A stretch of 6,836 nucleotides of DNA. Origin: an uncultured Lachnospiraceae bacterium (lineage in GTDB: Bacteria; Bacillota; Clostridia; Lachnospirales; Lachnospiraceae). Where the stretch lies: the NCBI GenBank assembly GCA_902803305.1, contig CADCPL010000075.1, positions 1-6,836 on the forward strand. Reading direction: 5' to 3'. Within the stretch, counting starts at the first letter, position 1. Each line of letters begins with the position of its first letter. Of this stretch, positions 1-6,356 are shown one piece after another. The position numbers were made by a program, and so were the translations under genes. The notes under the pieces were generated by a model, which worked only from the letters and a program-made list of their open reading frames with translations, made no database searches and had not been told where the DNA came from.

Positions 1-2616
1 ATTTCTTTAGATACGGCACGCTCTTATGTCGAGGCGATCACGCCCCAAAAACATAACACCGTGTTCCTTACAGACGAGGATTATCCGCCTGAATCATGGA
101 AGAAAAATGGAGAGCTGTGGTTTGATGTACCGGCAGAGTATGGCAGATATCTGTGCAGTGAGCGCAGTAACGCTTTTGTTGTAGGGCTTTTCTGGTATGC
201 GCTGGTATCCGGCTCGGATATAGAATTTGAGGCACCGATGTCAAAACTTTTGTATGACGGAATAGTACATGAACTGATGCCTGAACTTGAAAAGAAAGGG
301 TTTGCTCCTATCGCTCTAAAAGGCCCGGTGACATCAGAGCAAGTCTGGTGTGAGGGGGCTGTTGTTACGGGAATGTCCGGAGGTGTAGATTCCTTCTATA
401 CTCTAAAGAGTTACAGCTCTGACGACGTGCCTGAGGAAATGAGGATCACACATCTGTCATACTATACATGCTCGTTTCTTTATAAGCCGGACGATGTGGG
501 CAGAAGCCTGGAAGCGGTTTTCAAAGATGAAGATGATACAACAGACATCATTGTTCAGCGGATAAAGACGATCGCGGCACAGAAAGGGTATCCGCTTATT
601 ATCACGAATTCCAATCTTGACAGGGATTATTACCGTGGTGGATACATATACATGGCCATGTACCGTTTCTTTGCATGCACGCTGGCATTGGAGCATTTAT
701 ACAGTCTGTATATCAGCTCGTCTTCGGGACATGAAACCGGCATGATCGAAGCATCGCTGTTTGCTCCTACACAGAACTACGAAGAGCTGCTTTGCCGCAG
801 CCTTCGCACTGAGACACTTGGATATATGTCCAGTGACAATGAAAGGCGAACGGAAAAACTCAGATCGATCGCTGATGATCCGGTATTTGGGAAGCATGCT
901 ACCGTGTGCTTTGATACCGGATGGAAAGGAAAGAACTGCGGTGTCTGCTATGGATGCCTTAAGACGATCATTCCGCTGGATATGCTGGGGCTGTTGGATG
1001 GTTTTGAGGAAAGCTTCAACATCGGTGAATACCGCAGGGATCGCGAGCATCTGTTCAGATTCCTCATAGAGTTTTCGAAACGACCGGAGATGGGTTCTAC
1101 AAGGGATACGGTCAGCCAGTTACTTGATCTTGCGAATAAAGAAAAAAGCGAAGCAGGCGATCTGTTTATAAATATATATAACATGCCTGTATTATCGATC
1201 ATAATCCCTGCCTATAACTGTGAGAAATTCATTGCGCAGTGTCTTGACAGCGTGCTCGCTCAGCTTCCGGAAGACTGCGAACTGATCGTTGTGGATGATG
1301 GATCGACAGACGATACTTCCCGGATCTTAAAGGACTACGAAGGATTAAGAGAGAATATACGCATAGTCTGCAACGAGCACAGTGGCGCATCCGGTGCCAG
1401 AAACAAAGGACTGGAACTTGCGAGAGGAGAATACGTAACCTTTCTGGACTGCGATGACTGCATGACGGACGGGTTCCTTGCAAAAAGCAGAGAACTTTTT
1501 GAGAAGCAGGCGGGTCTTTATATATTCGGGATAGAACGCGCGTATTTATCCGGTGACAGTGATTTCTGGACTGTTGAGAACCGGATATATGACAATGCTT
1601 CCGAATTTGCAGACGAATATATACGTAAAAGGCATCTTCTGGTCTATTCAAATTGCAACAAGTTTTATCAAAGACGCATCATCGAAGCATCTAAGCTTCG
1701 CTTTGATGAGACTGTTGATTTCGGAGAGGACCGCCTTTTCAACTATCGATATCTGACCTTGCTTGATGAGAAAACGATCATCACATCCGAAATGATCATG
1801 CTTAAATACATACAAAGAGACGGGGATTCCATGTCGACCAGGCATATCCCGGGCTATTTTCAGATGGTTTACCGGCTTCATAAGATAAAAATGCAATGCT
1901 TCTTTGACCTGTCGAAGGATGTTACGGAGGACGAACGGCTGGATTTTGAAGCGTATGATATCTCTCGTGAAATTGAGAAAACGATCGACCGTTTTGAGGC
2001 ACATCCGGAAGAGCGTGCGGAGAACCTGCCCGATATTAATCAGCTGATCTTTGAAGGTCCGTATGACGAAAACACAAAAATTGACGTCCTTATCATCCTG
2101 GGAAGCCGTAACTGCGGATACAAGGTGGATGCCGCACTCGGCATCGGGAGGAAGAATCCCGGAGTAAAGTATATAGTCAGCGGTGCGAACCTTCATTGCA
2201 GTGAAGTATGCTCGGAGGCGGAGTATATGGCAGACCGCCTTAAGGAATCCGGCGTTGAGGAATCGGATATCTATATTGAAAACCGGGCACAGTATACAAG
2301 ACAGAATCTGGAGTATTCGGCAATTATCCTGCATGAACTTTTGAAAAATGGAACGCTGACGGCCGCTGCGGGTACAGATGGCGAAACTTCGGAGAAAAGG
2401 AAACTCAGGGTAGGAGTATTGACCGGAGGCTTTCATATCCCGCGCACAAGGTTGATCTCGGAACAGATGAGCCGGCTTAAGGACTTTGAGCTGATATGGC
2501 TTCCTGCATATGGCCCTTCGACCCAGAAGGAAACATGGTTTGAAAACAGGGCCGGCAGGGAGATAGTGTTGTCGGAGTATAGAAAAACACTGAAACTGAG
2601 AAAGGAGAAAGTATGA
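1..2616 (+). CDS. QueC-like PP-loop ATPase / family 2 glycosyltransferase / DUF218 fusion protein (5' end outside window)
   Basis: The frame is open from the first base of the window, and the GTG at 61 has no ribosome binding site, so I treat the gene as truncated at its 5' end. Residues are counted from the first codon in the window (871 visible). Domain 1, about 20-370: a PP-loop nucleotide-binding fold with SGGVDS at 126-131 and a Cys4 site (C303, C313, C316, C319, ending CGVCYGC) as in QueC zinc sites. Such domains adenylate a substrate. Domain 2, from M395 (MPVLSIIIPAYN) to about 650: a GT-A glycosyltransferase with VVDDGSTDD around D432-D433 and a D483-C-D485 metal motif. Domain 3, from about 694: a DUF218/YdcF-like fold with ILGSR (699-703), SGA, SEAEYM, E760...T766..N769 and GGFHIPR (H812, R815). 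No membrane segment is evident, so it is probably cytosolic or peripheral. There is no frameshift, stop or Shine-Dalgarno at the domain joints. The substrate is unknown; a role in surface or flagellin glycan synthesis is inferred from context. Confidence 0.88.
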   Translation: MSLDTARSYVEAITPQKHNTVFLTDEDYPPESWKKNGELWFDVPAEYGRYLCSERSNAFVVGLFWYALVSGSDIEFEAPMSKLLYDGIVHELMPELEKKGFAPIALKGPVTSEQVWCEGAVVTGMSGGVDSFYTLKSYSSDDVPEEMRITHLSYYTCSFLYKPDDVGRSLEAVFKDEDDTTDIIVQRIKTIAAQKGYPLIITNSNLDRDYYRGGYIYMAMYRFFACTLALEHLYSLYISSSSGHETGMIEASLFAPTQNYEELLCRSLRTETLGYMSSDNERRTEKLRSIADDPVFGKHATVCFDTGWKGKNCGVCYGCLKTIIPLDMLGLLDGFEESFNIGEYRRDREHLFRFLIEFSKRPEMGSTRDTVSQLLDLANKEKSEAGDLFINIYNMPVLSIIIPAYNCEKFIAQCLDSVLAQLPEDCELIVVDDGSTDDTSRILKDYEGLRENIRIVCNEHSGASGARNKGLELARGEYVTFLDCDDCMTDGFLAKSRELFEKQAGLYIFGIERAYLSGDSDFWTVENRIYDNASEFADEYIRKRHLLVYSNCNKFYQRRIIEASKLRFDETVDFGEDRLFNYRYLTLLDEKTIITSEMIMLKYIQRDGDSMSTRHIPGYFQMVYRLHKIKMQCFFDLSKDVTEDERLDFEAYDISREIEKTIDRFEAHPEERAENLPDINQLIFEGPYDENTKIDVLIILGSRNCGYKVDAALGIGRKNPGVKYIVSGANLHCSEVCSEAEYMADRLKESGVEESDIYIENRAQYTRQNLEYSAIILHELLKNGTLTAAAGTDGETSEKRKLRVGVLTGGFHIPRTRLISEQMSRLKDFELIWLPAYGPSTQKETWFENRAGREIVLSEYRKTLKLRKEKV

Positions 2617-3746
2617 GCTTTGAGAAGGATTATATCGAAGCGGTGGACCATGCGGTAAAAGCCAAAAATCAGTATCTGAAAGATGCGCTCGAGAGGGAAG
2701 CTTTGGACAGATGGAGATCCATCGGATCAGACGGCTGGAGCGAAAAGGAACGCAGGGAGCAGTATGAGCAAGTGGTAGTGCCTTACTGGAAAAGGTTTGG
2801 CTTCGTTCCGAAACAGTTTTGGTTTGAACTGAGCGGATCCCGGGATCACAGGATGGACCCCCGGTTTATTCCGGATGATCTGTATTATACCGAACTCATC
2901 CCGTACTTGAACAACGGACAGCAATTCTACGGGCTTTCCAATAAAGGATATTATGATTATTTCTTCAGTGATGTGAAGCAGGCTAAAACGGTTGCGATAA
3001 AAATTGAGGGACTATATTGCGATGAAAAAAGAAACATCATCACGATAGAGGATGTGATCGACAGGTGCAGGGAGCATAAGGGGACATTGTTTATAAAACC
3101 AACGACCAATACTCACACCGGGGAGGGGATCGTTGTGGTAGAATCCGCGAAGTGCTCGGATGATGATATACGCAGGCTCCTTGAAGGATCCGGATCCGGC
3201 TTTATCATCCAGGAGAAGATCAGACAGCATCCGGCGCTGAACCGGCTGAATCCCAATTCTGTCTGTACGATACGTGTCATTTCGCTCATTTTTGATAATA
3301 AGGTGTCCATACAAAATACGGCCATTCGGATCGGCGGTCCGGATAAGTTGTTTGTGACGGTTAATGACGGCTGCAAACACACCGAGATACTTGAGGACCA
3401 CAGACTGCATCCCAAGGTTCTTTTAAACAGAGACGCGTGGGTTGAAAATGGCGCGGGACTTTTTGATGACAGCTTTGTCATGCCGTCCATGGAAAAGGTA
3501 TACGGGGAGATCTTGAGGATCCACCCGAGATTAGGTCACTTCAAATGCATCGGTTGGGATTTTACGATCGATGAGGATGGTGATGCGGTTTTGATTGAAC
3601 TCAATCCGGCCCCGGCAGCGGGCGATTTCTCGCAGCTGGTATGCTGTAGACCGATGTTCAACGAAAAGACGGATTGGATACTGGAGGATTACTTCGAGCA
3701 CCGGACGTGGGAGAAGAATCATTCTCAGACTATCCTGATACAATAA
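2613..3746 (+). CDS. Sugar-transfer-associated ATP-grasp ligase
   Basis: This 377-residue protein matches the ATP-grasp family found in exopolysaccharide clusters (ATPgrasp_ST type). ATP-grasp enzymes activate a carboxylate as an acyl phosphate and ligate it to an amine or similar group. Visible motifs are FIKP with K162, the glycine-rich TGEGIVVV (169-176), IIQEKIRQHP (198-207) followed by the NPNSVCTIR segment (213-221), GWDF (D316), and IELNP with E329 and N331 as the likely Mg/ATP ligands. The first 120 residues are charged and helical and lack obvious motifs. The ATG overlaps the upstream stop codon (ATGA) and has a strong AAAGGAG at 2601-2607, five bases upstream, so the two proteins are very likely co-transcribed and translationally coupled. 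The acceptor is unknown. A plausible inference is that it adds an amino acid or similar acyl group to a glycan intermediate made with the upstream fusion protein. The fold call is firm; the substrate is open. Confidence 0.88.
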   Translation: MSFEKDYIEAVDHAVKAKNQYLKDALEREALDRWRSIGSDGWSEKERREQYEQVVVPYWKRFGFVPKQFWFELSGSRDHRMDPRFIPDDLYYTELIPYLNNGQQFYGLSNKGYYDYFFSDVKQAKTVAIKIEGLYCDEKRNIITIEDVIDRCREHKGTLFIKPTTNTHTGEGIVVVESAKCSDDDIRRLLEGSGSGFIIQEKIRQHPALNRLNPNSVCTIRVISLIFDNKVSIQNTAIRIGGPDKLFVTVNDGCKHTEILEDHRLHPKVLLNRDAWVENGAGLFDDSFVMPSMEKVYGEILRIHPRLGHFKCIGWDFTIDEDGDAVLIELNPAPAAGDFSQLVCCRPMFNEKTDWILEDYFEHRTWEKNHSQTILIQ

Positions 3747-3758
3747 GAAAGCTTATTG
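3741..3758. repeat. Perfect inverted repeat spanning the stop codons of two convergent genes
   Basis: CAATAAG (3741-3747) and CTTATTG (3752-3758) are perfect inverted copies around the loop AAAG. Each arm holds the last Gln codon and the TAA stop of one of the two convergent genes. The stem is AT-rich and no T-run follows it on either strand, so it is at best a weak terminator. No better terminator is visible in the 6-bp gap. Confidence 0.6.
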
Positions 3759-5519
3759 GAATGTAAATACGGTATAATTCATGTCCAGGACATACTGGTA
3801 ACTTACATTGCGGGCGATCTTTCTGATCAGCCCGTAATTTGTTATGAGTTCCCTGCTTGCATCGTCTTCATTAAGCATGATGCACTCACCGTCATCTATC
3901 ATGGCAAACACGCAGGAATCCGCGAAGAATTTCAATATGATCTGGATATCTACTTCTTTGGTTCCTGCAACCGCTTTTGCATAGTGTACCATTTCCTCCA
4001 TGCAAAGAGCTGCACGATATGCAAGCTTTTCCGAATACCCATGTTCTTTTGCATATTCTCTTACTTCGCGAGAAGCCTCTATCGCATCCTCGGGCGTAAC
4101 GGAAAGGTATATGGTCTGATCATCCGAAATCCCGGGTTCTTTATTCTTCTTGATCCAGTATACATATCTGCATAAATTGGCAATAAGAACAGCGAATTCC
4201 GTTATCAGATAAGCAGTCCACAGAAACGGCTGTGGCAAAAAAAACGGTATTATGAAAGCCAAAACGGGTAATGCGGCGTATCCCAGCACCGTGGCGGTCG
4301 TGGAGTACGTATTATCCTTTTGGTTGGCAAAATACAGCCGAAAGATGGCATCGATACCCCGGAAGATAAAGCACAGTGTAAACAACCTTAAAGACATGAT
4401 CCCATGTTCAGGTATTTCGGTGACACCGTGAATGGTAAAAAAGAACTCAGTCATTGAAAAAACGGCCAAAGTAACCAGCCCGCCAAGAACAGATAACAGT
4501 AGCACACATTGACGGATCAGCATTCGTACCGCGGGTACATCATTCGCACCGGTAAATATTCCCGCAAGAGGGCGGGCAGAGCCTGTAACACTAAGAATTA
4601 TGACATCTACAAGGCTTAGGCAGAATACACATACCTCATTGATGACACCGGCTGATTCTCCGAATACAAAAAGCAGTATTCTGATCATAAAATAACTTTG
4701 AACGGCCATCATGAGGGAATAAGAAGATTCCGAAATACCGCTTGTGATAAGCAGCTTGACATCTTTTAGTCGAAGTTTTGCATCGCCGCATTTGTATATA
4801 TCCGTTTTTTTGGCCAGGTACAGTACTGTGATCGTGCAACGGACTACGTTTGCGGCGGCGGTTCCGAAGCCGGCACCGGCAACACCCATATGAAATGCTC
4901 CTACAAAGAGCAGGTCGAAGATCAGGTTCAAGCCCCCTTCAACTCCCGCAAGCACCGCAAGCACCTTGGCTTTCCCAAGGATCTGCATTTCATAAACGCC
5001 GACAGTTGAAATAAGTCCGAAAGGCATCGATATCATGACGCCCAATCCGTATTGCCAAACCTGATGCTTGAATTCGGGCGACAGATTATATGTACTTAGC
5101 AGTGCATACGCTATAGGTATCTGGATAACACCAATGGCAAACGCCGATACGATCATGGTCGTCCTGGCGGCTTTTTTCAGGTATGAGAGTTCATCGATCT
5201 CGTTGTTGCCCATTGCTGTCGATATCATCGTGGAGATGCCCATAGCGATCAGGCCAGAGAATACCCCGATAGCCGTGATCACCGGAGAAAACACATTGAC
5301 GGAGGAAAGAGCACTGCTTCCGACCAGATTTCCCACAACGAGTCCGTCTACGGAAACAAGCAAAAGAGAGGAAAGATTCGTAAGAAAAAGATACGGAAGA
5401 TAACTGTATAACTTCCTTCGCAACAGCGAATCATTTCTTCGAAAATTATTACGGATATCTCCCTGCTCATATTGCTTGGAAATAGCCAATTCATTTAATT
5501 CTTCAACTATCTTGGACAT
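3753..5519 (-). CDS. MATE-family exporter with C-terminal RsbW-like HATPase domain
   Basis: This 588-residue membrane protein has an N-terminal MATE (multi-antimicrobial extrusion) domain. After a charged cytosolic lead (RRNDSLLRRKLY), about twelve hydrophobic segments run from residue 38 to 455, including the N-lobe signature VDGLVVGNLVG (57-67). MATE proteins export small cationic or lipid-linked compounds using Na+ or H+ gradients. After the last helix and a basic linker (YWIKKNKEPG), residues about 470-588 resemble a GHKL ATPase of the RsbW/anti-sigma type: CMEEMVHYA (506-514) at the N-box, IDDGE (541-545) at the G1 box, then NYGLIRKIA (561-569) and a terminal MNYTVFTF strand. By eye, the N-box Asn expected after the EE pair is Tyr513, so ATP/Mg binding may be impaired. 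The ATG at 5519 lacks a Shine-Dalgarno; see the promoter at 5527-5555. The exported substrate is not indicated by the sequence. Confidence 0.9.
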   Translation of the reverse strand: MSKIVEELNELAISKQYEQGDIRNNFRRNDSLLRRKLYSYLPYLFLTNLSSLLLVSVDGLVVGNLVGSSALSSVNVFSPVITAIGVFSGLIAMGISTMISTAMGNNEIDELSYLKKAARTTMIVSAFAIGVIQIPIAYALLSTYNLSPEFKHQVWQYGLGVMISMPFGLISTVGVYEMQILGKAKVLAVLAGVEGGLNLIFDLLFVGAFHMGVAGAGFGTAAANVVRCTITVLYLAKKTDIYKCGDAKLRLKDVKLLITSGISESSYSLMMAVQSYFMIRILLFVFGESAGVINEVCVFCLSLVDVIILSVTGSARPLAGIFTGANDVPAVRMLIRQCVLLLSVLGGLVTLAVFSMTEFFFTIHGVTEIPEHGIMSLRLFTLCFIFRGIDAIFRLYFANQKDNTYSTTATVLGYAALPVLAFIIPFFLPQPFLWTAYLITEFAVLIANLCRYVYWIKKNKEPGISDDQTIYLSVTPEDAIEASREVREYAKEHGYSEKLAYRAALCMEEMVHYAKAVAGTKEVDIQIILKFFADSCVFAMIDDGECIMLNEDDASRELITNYGLIRKIARNVSYQYVLDMNYTVFTFQ

Positions 5520-5526
5520 AAAAATA

Positions 5527-5555
5527 ATTATATTCGTTCACGTGTCTGTTATCAA
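5527..5555 (-). promoter_or_regulatory. Sigma-A-type promoter of the MATE gene, predicting a leaderless mRNA
   Basis: Read on the minus strand: -35 TTGATA (5555-5550), a 17-nt spacer, and -10 TATAAT (5532-5527). Only seven bases lie between the -10 box and the ATG at 5519, so the predicted start site falls on or next to the A of the ATG. The spacer contains the palindrome CACGTG (5539-5544). The match to consensus is 11 of 12 with ideal spacing. Confidence 0.75.
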
Positions 5556-5656
5556 GACAAGCAAAGGTTATTTTGGTGGACTTTTGTGAAAAAATATGCT
5601 AAACTTTTCCATGCAAGATGTCGATAGATATTTAAACGGATTTTGATTTTATACAG

Positions 5657-5687
5657 AAACGGATTTCGCGGCGCGAAGTCCGTTTTT
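5657..5687 (+). terminator. Intrinsic terminator hairpin with no obvious upstream gene
   Basis: AAACGGATTTCGC (5657-5669) pairs with GCGAAGTCCGTTT (5673-5685) as a 13-bp stem with one G-T wobble and a GGC loop. It runs into TTTTT (5683-5687), so it works best on the plus strand. No plus-strand gene precedes it, because the nearest plus-strand gene ends at 3746. It may stop stray or antisense transcription before the flagellar promoters, or end a small RNA. On the minus strand the trailing sequence is only TTTCT, a poorer fit. Confidence 0.65.
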
Positions 5688-5693
5688 GGTTTA

Positions 5694-5722
5694 TTGACAG
5701 TAAATACACAGTTATTCATAAA
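5694..5722 (+). promoter_or_regulatory. Candidate upstream promoter of the flagellar operon
   Basis: A perfect -35 TTGACA (5694-5699) is followed after 17 nt by CATAAA (5717-5722), which matches four of six -10 bases. It lies just after the orphan terminator and 43 bp upstream of a better promoter, so it would be the distal of two tandem promoters. The weak -10 makes it tentative. Confidence 0.4.
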
Positions 5723-5736
5723 AAAACAACAATATC

Positions 5737-5765
5737 TTGATAAATATGCTGCGTTAGTATACAAT
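5737..5765 (+). promoter_or_regulatory. Main sigma-A-type promoter of flgB-flgC
   Basis: TTGATA (5737-5742), a 17-nt spacer and TACAAT (5760-5765) give 10 of 12 consensus matches. The predicted start site is about 5771-5773, exactly where repeat copy A begins, so the whole leader is the repeat plus the ribosome binding site. It uses the same TTGATA box and spacer length as the MATE promoter. I see no sigma-28 (TAAA...GCCGATA) or sigma-54 (GG...GC) signature here. Confidence 0.7.
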
Positions 5766-5772
5766 ATGCTGA

Positions 5773-5854
5773 TAGGGGCGACCGCTTGCGGTGGGACCCT
5801 GTCTGCACGTGGAGGCCCCATCCGACGTAGTCGGATCCAAATGGCCGACACACC
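5773..5854 (+). ncRNA. Structured flagellar leader RNA element, copy A (flgB 5' UTR)
   Basis: This is the first of three copies. In order: TAGGG (5773-5777), which can pair with CCCTG (5797-5801); a small hairpin ACCG-CTTG-CGGT (5781-5792); helix P2, GTCT (5801-5804) with AGGC (5813-5816), closing the loop GCACGTGG; a 6-bp hairpin TCCGAC-GTA-GTCGGA (5821-5835); then TCCAAATGGCCGACACACC (5836-5854). An alternative helix, GGCC (5814-5817) with GGCC (5843-5846), excludes P2. Fifteen bases after the element comes the flgB start, with GAGGAG at 5858-5863. The structure is drawn by eye from two full copies. I do not recognise the family. Confidence 0.75.
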
Positions 5855-5869
5855 TTAGAGGAGAGTTTT

Positions 5870-6265
5870 ATGATCGCATCGGGAGTATATGATTACATCA
5901 ACGTTCTTGGCAAGGCCGCAGACGGCGCATGGGCAAGAAACGAGGCGATAGCGAACAATATCGCCAATGTTGACACGCCGGGATACAAGAGACAGGATGT
6001 GTCTTTTGAGACCGAGCTTCAGCATGCGCTTAAGGCAAGTAAATACAGGAGTCTTGACTCCAAGATCGCAGACGCCAATGAACATCTTGACAGACTTGAG
6101 CCGAGGGCTTACAGAGATATCCCCAACTGGTCATACAGAATGGATAAGAACAACGTTGATATCGACACAGAGAACGTGGAACTTGCCAGCAACCAGATCA
6201 AATACAACGGTATCACGACAAGTATAGACAATCAGTTCAAGAATCTTAAGACCGTAATTAAATGA
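5870..6265 (+). CDS. flgB: Flagellar basal-body rod protein FlgB
   Basis: At 131 residues it has the usual FlgB length. FlgB is a proximal-rod subunit of the flagellar basal body, exported by the flagellar type III apparatus, so it has no cleaved signal peptide. The N-terminal rod signature is clear: ARNEAIANNIANVDTPGYKR (22-41), followed by QDVSFE. The C-terminal half contains NNVDIDTENVELASNQIKY, typical of the helix that coils with the N-terminal helix in rod proteins. The ATG at 5870 has GAGGAG six bases upstream. It is the first gene of the operon, transcribed from the promoter at 5737-5765 through the structured leader. The stop TGA is followed two codons later by an in-frame TAG that belongs to repeat copy B. 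Confidence 0.97.
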   Translation: MIASGVYDYINVLGKAADGAWARNEAIANNIANVDTPGYKRQDVSFETELQHALKASKYRSLDSKIADANEHLDRLEPRAYRDIPNWSYRMDKNNVDIDTENVELASNQIKYNGITTSIDNQFKNLKTVIK

Positions 6266-6268
6266 TGC

Positions 6269-6337
6269 TAGGGTAGGGACCCTGGCTTCACGTGGAGCCC
6301 CTATCCGACGAAGTCGGATCCAAATGGGCGACACACC
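6269..6337 (+). ncRNA. Structured flagellar intercistronic RNA element, copy B (flgB-flgC gap)
   Basis: It starts three bases after the flgB stop and ends 19 bases before the flgC ATG. Bases 6276-6337 align with 5793-5854 of copy A without a gap and with six differences (at 6285, 6288, 6298, 6302, 6311 and 6328). The 5' part is shorter: the small hairpin of copies A and C is missing, leaving TAGGG (6269-6273) and CCCTG (6280-6284) close together. P2 is GGCT (6284-6287) with AGCC (6296-6299). The invariant hairpin is TCCGAC-GAA-GTCGGA (6304-6318). The alternative helix is GCCC (6297-6300) with GGGC (6326-6329). Confidence 0.75.
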
Positions 6338-6356
6338 GATTTAACAAGGAGGGGCC

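Noticed and set aside
61..63. GTG at 61 as the true start of the first gene
   Set aside because: There is no ribosome binding site before it and the frame stays open to position 1, so the real start is probably outside the window.
1648..2436. 262-codon minus-strand reading frame opposite the glycosyltransferase and DUF218 region
   Set aside because: It lies wholly antisense to a gene with clear family motifs, and its translation shows no recognisable domain.
1183..2616. A separate glycosyltransferase gene starting at the internal ATG
   Set aside because: The frame is continuous with the PP-loop domain and the ATG is preceded by an AT-rich stretch with no Shine-Dalgarno, so a single fusion protein is more likely.
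5596..5646. 16-codon ATG frame before the orphan terminator
   Set aside because: No Shine-Dalgarno lies at a suitable distance and the composition is unremarkable, so coding is unsupported.
5773..5854. preQ1 riboswitch linked to the QueC-like domain
   Set aside because: The QueC-like domain is in a different gene set fused to a glycosyltransferase, no queuosine gene is downstream, and the element has no recognisable preQ1 core.
5552..6085. Minus-strand frames of 76 and 99 codons across the leader and flgB
   Set aside because: They overlap the promoters, the structured element and flgB, and resemble no protein; they are shadows of GC-rich repeats and coding sequence.
5773..6337. c-di-GMP riboswitch controlling flagellar genes
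   Set aside because: c-di-GMP-I riboswitches precede flagellar operons in some clostridia, but the hallmark GGGCAAACC and GACGCAAAGCC segments are absent, and the class II pattern is not recognisable either.
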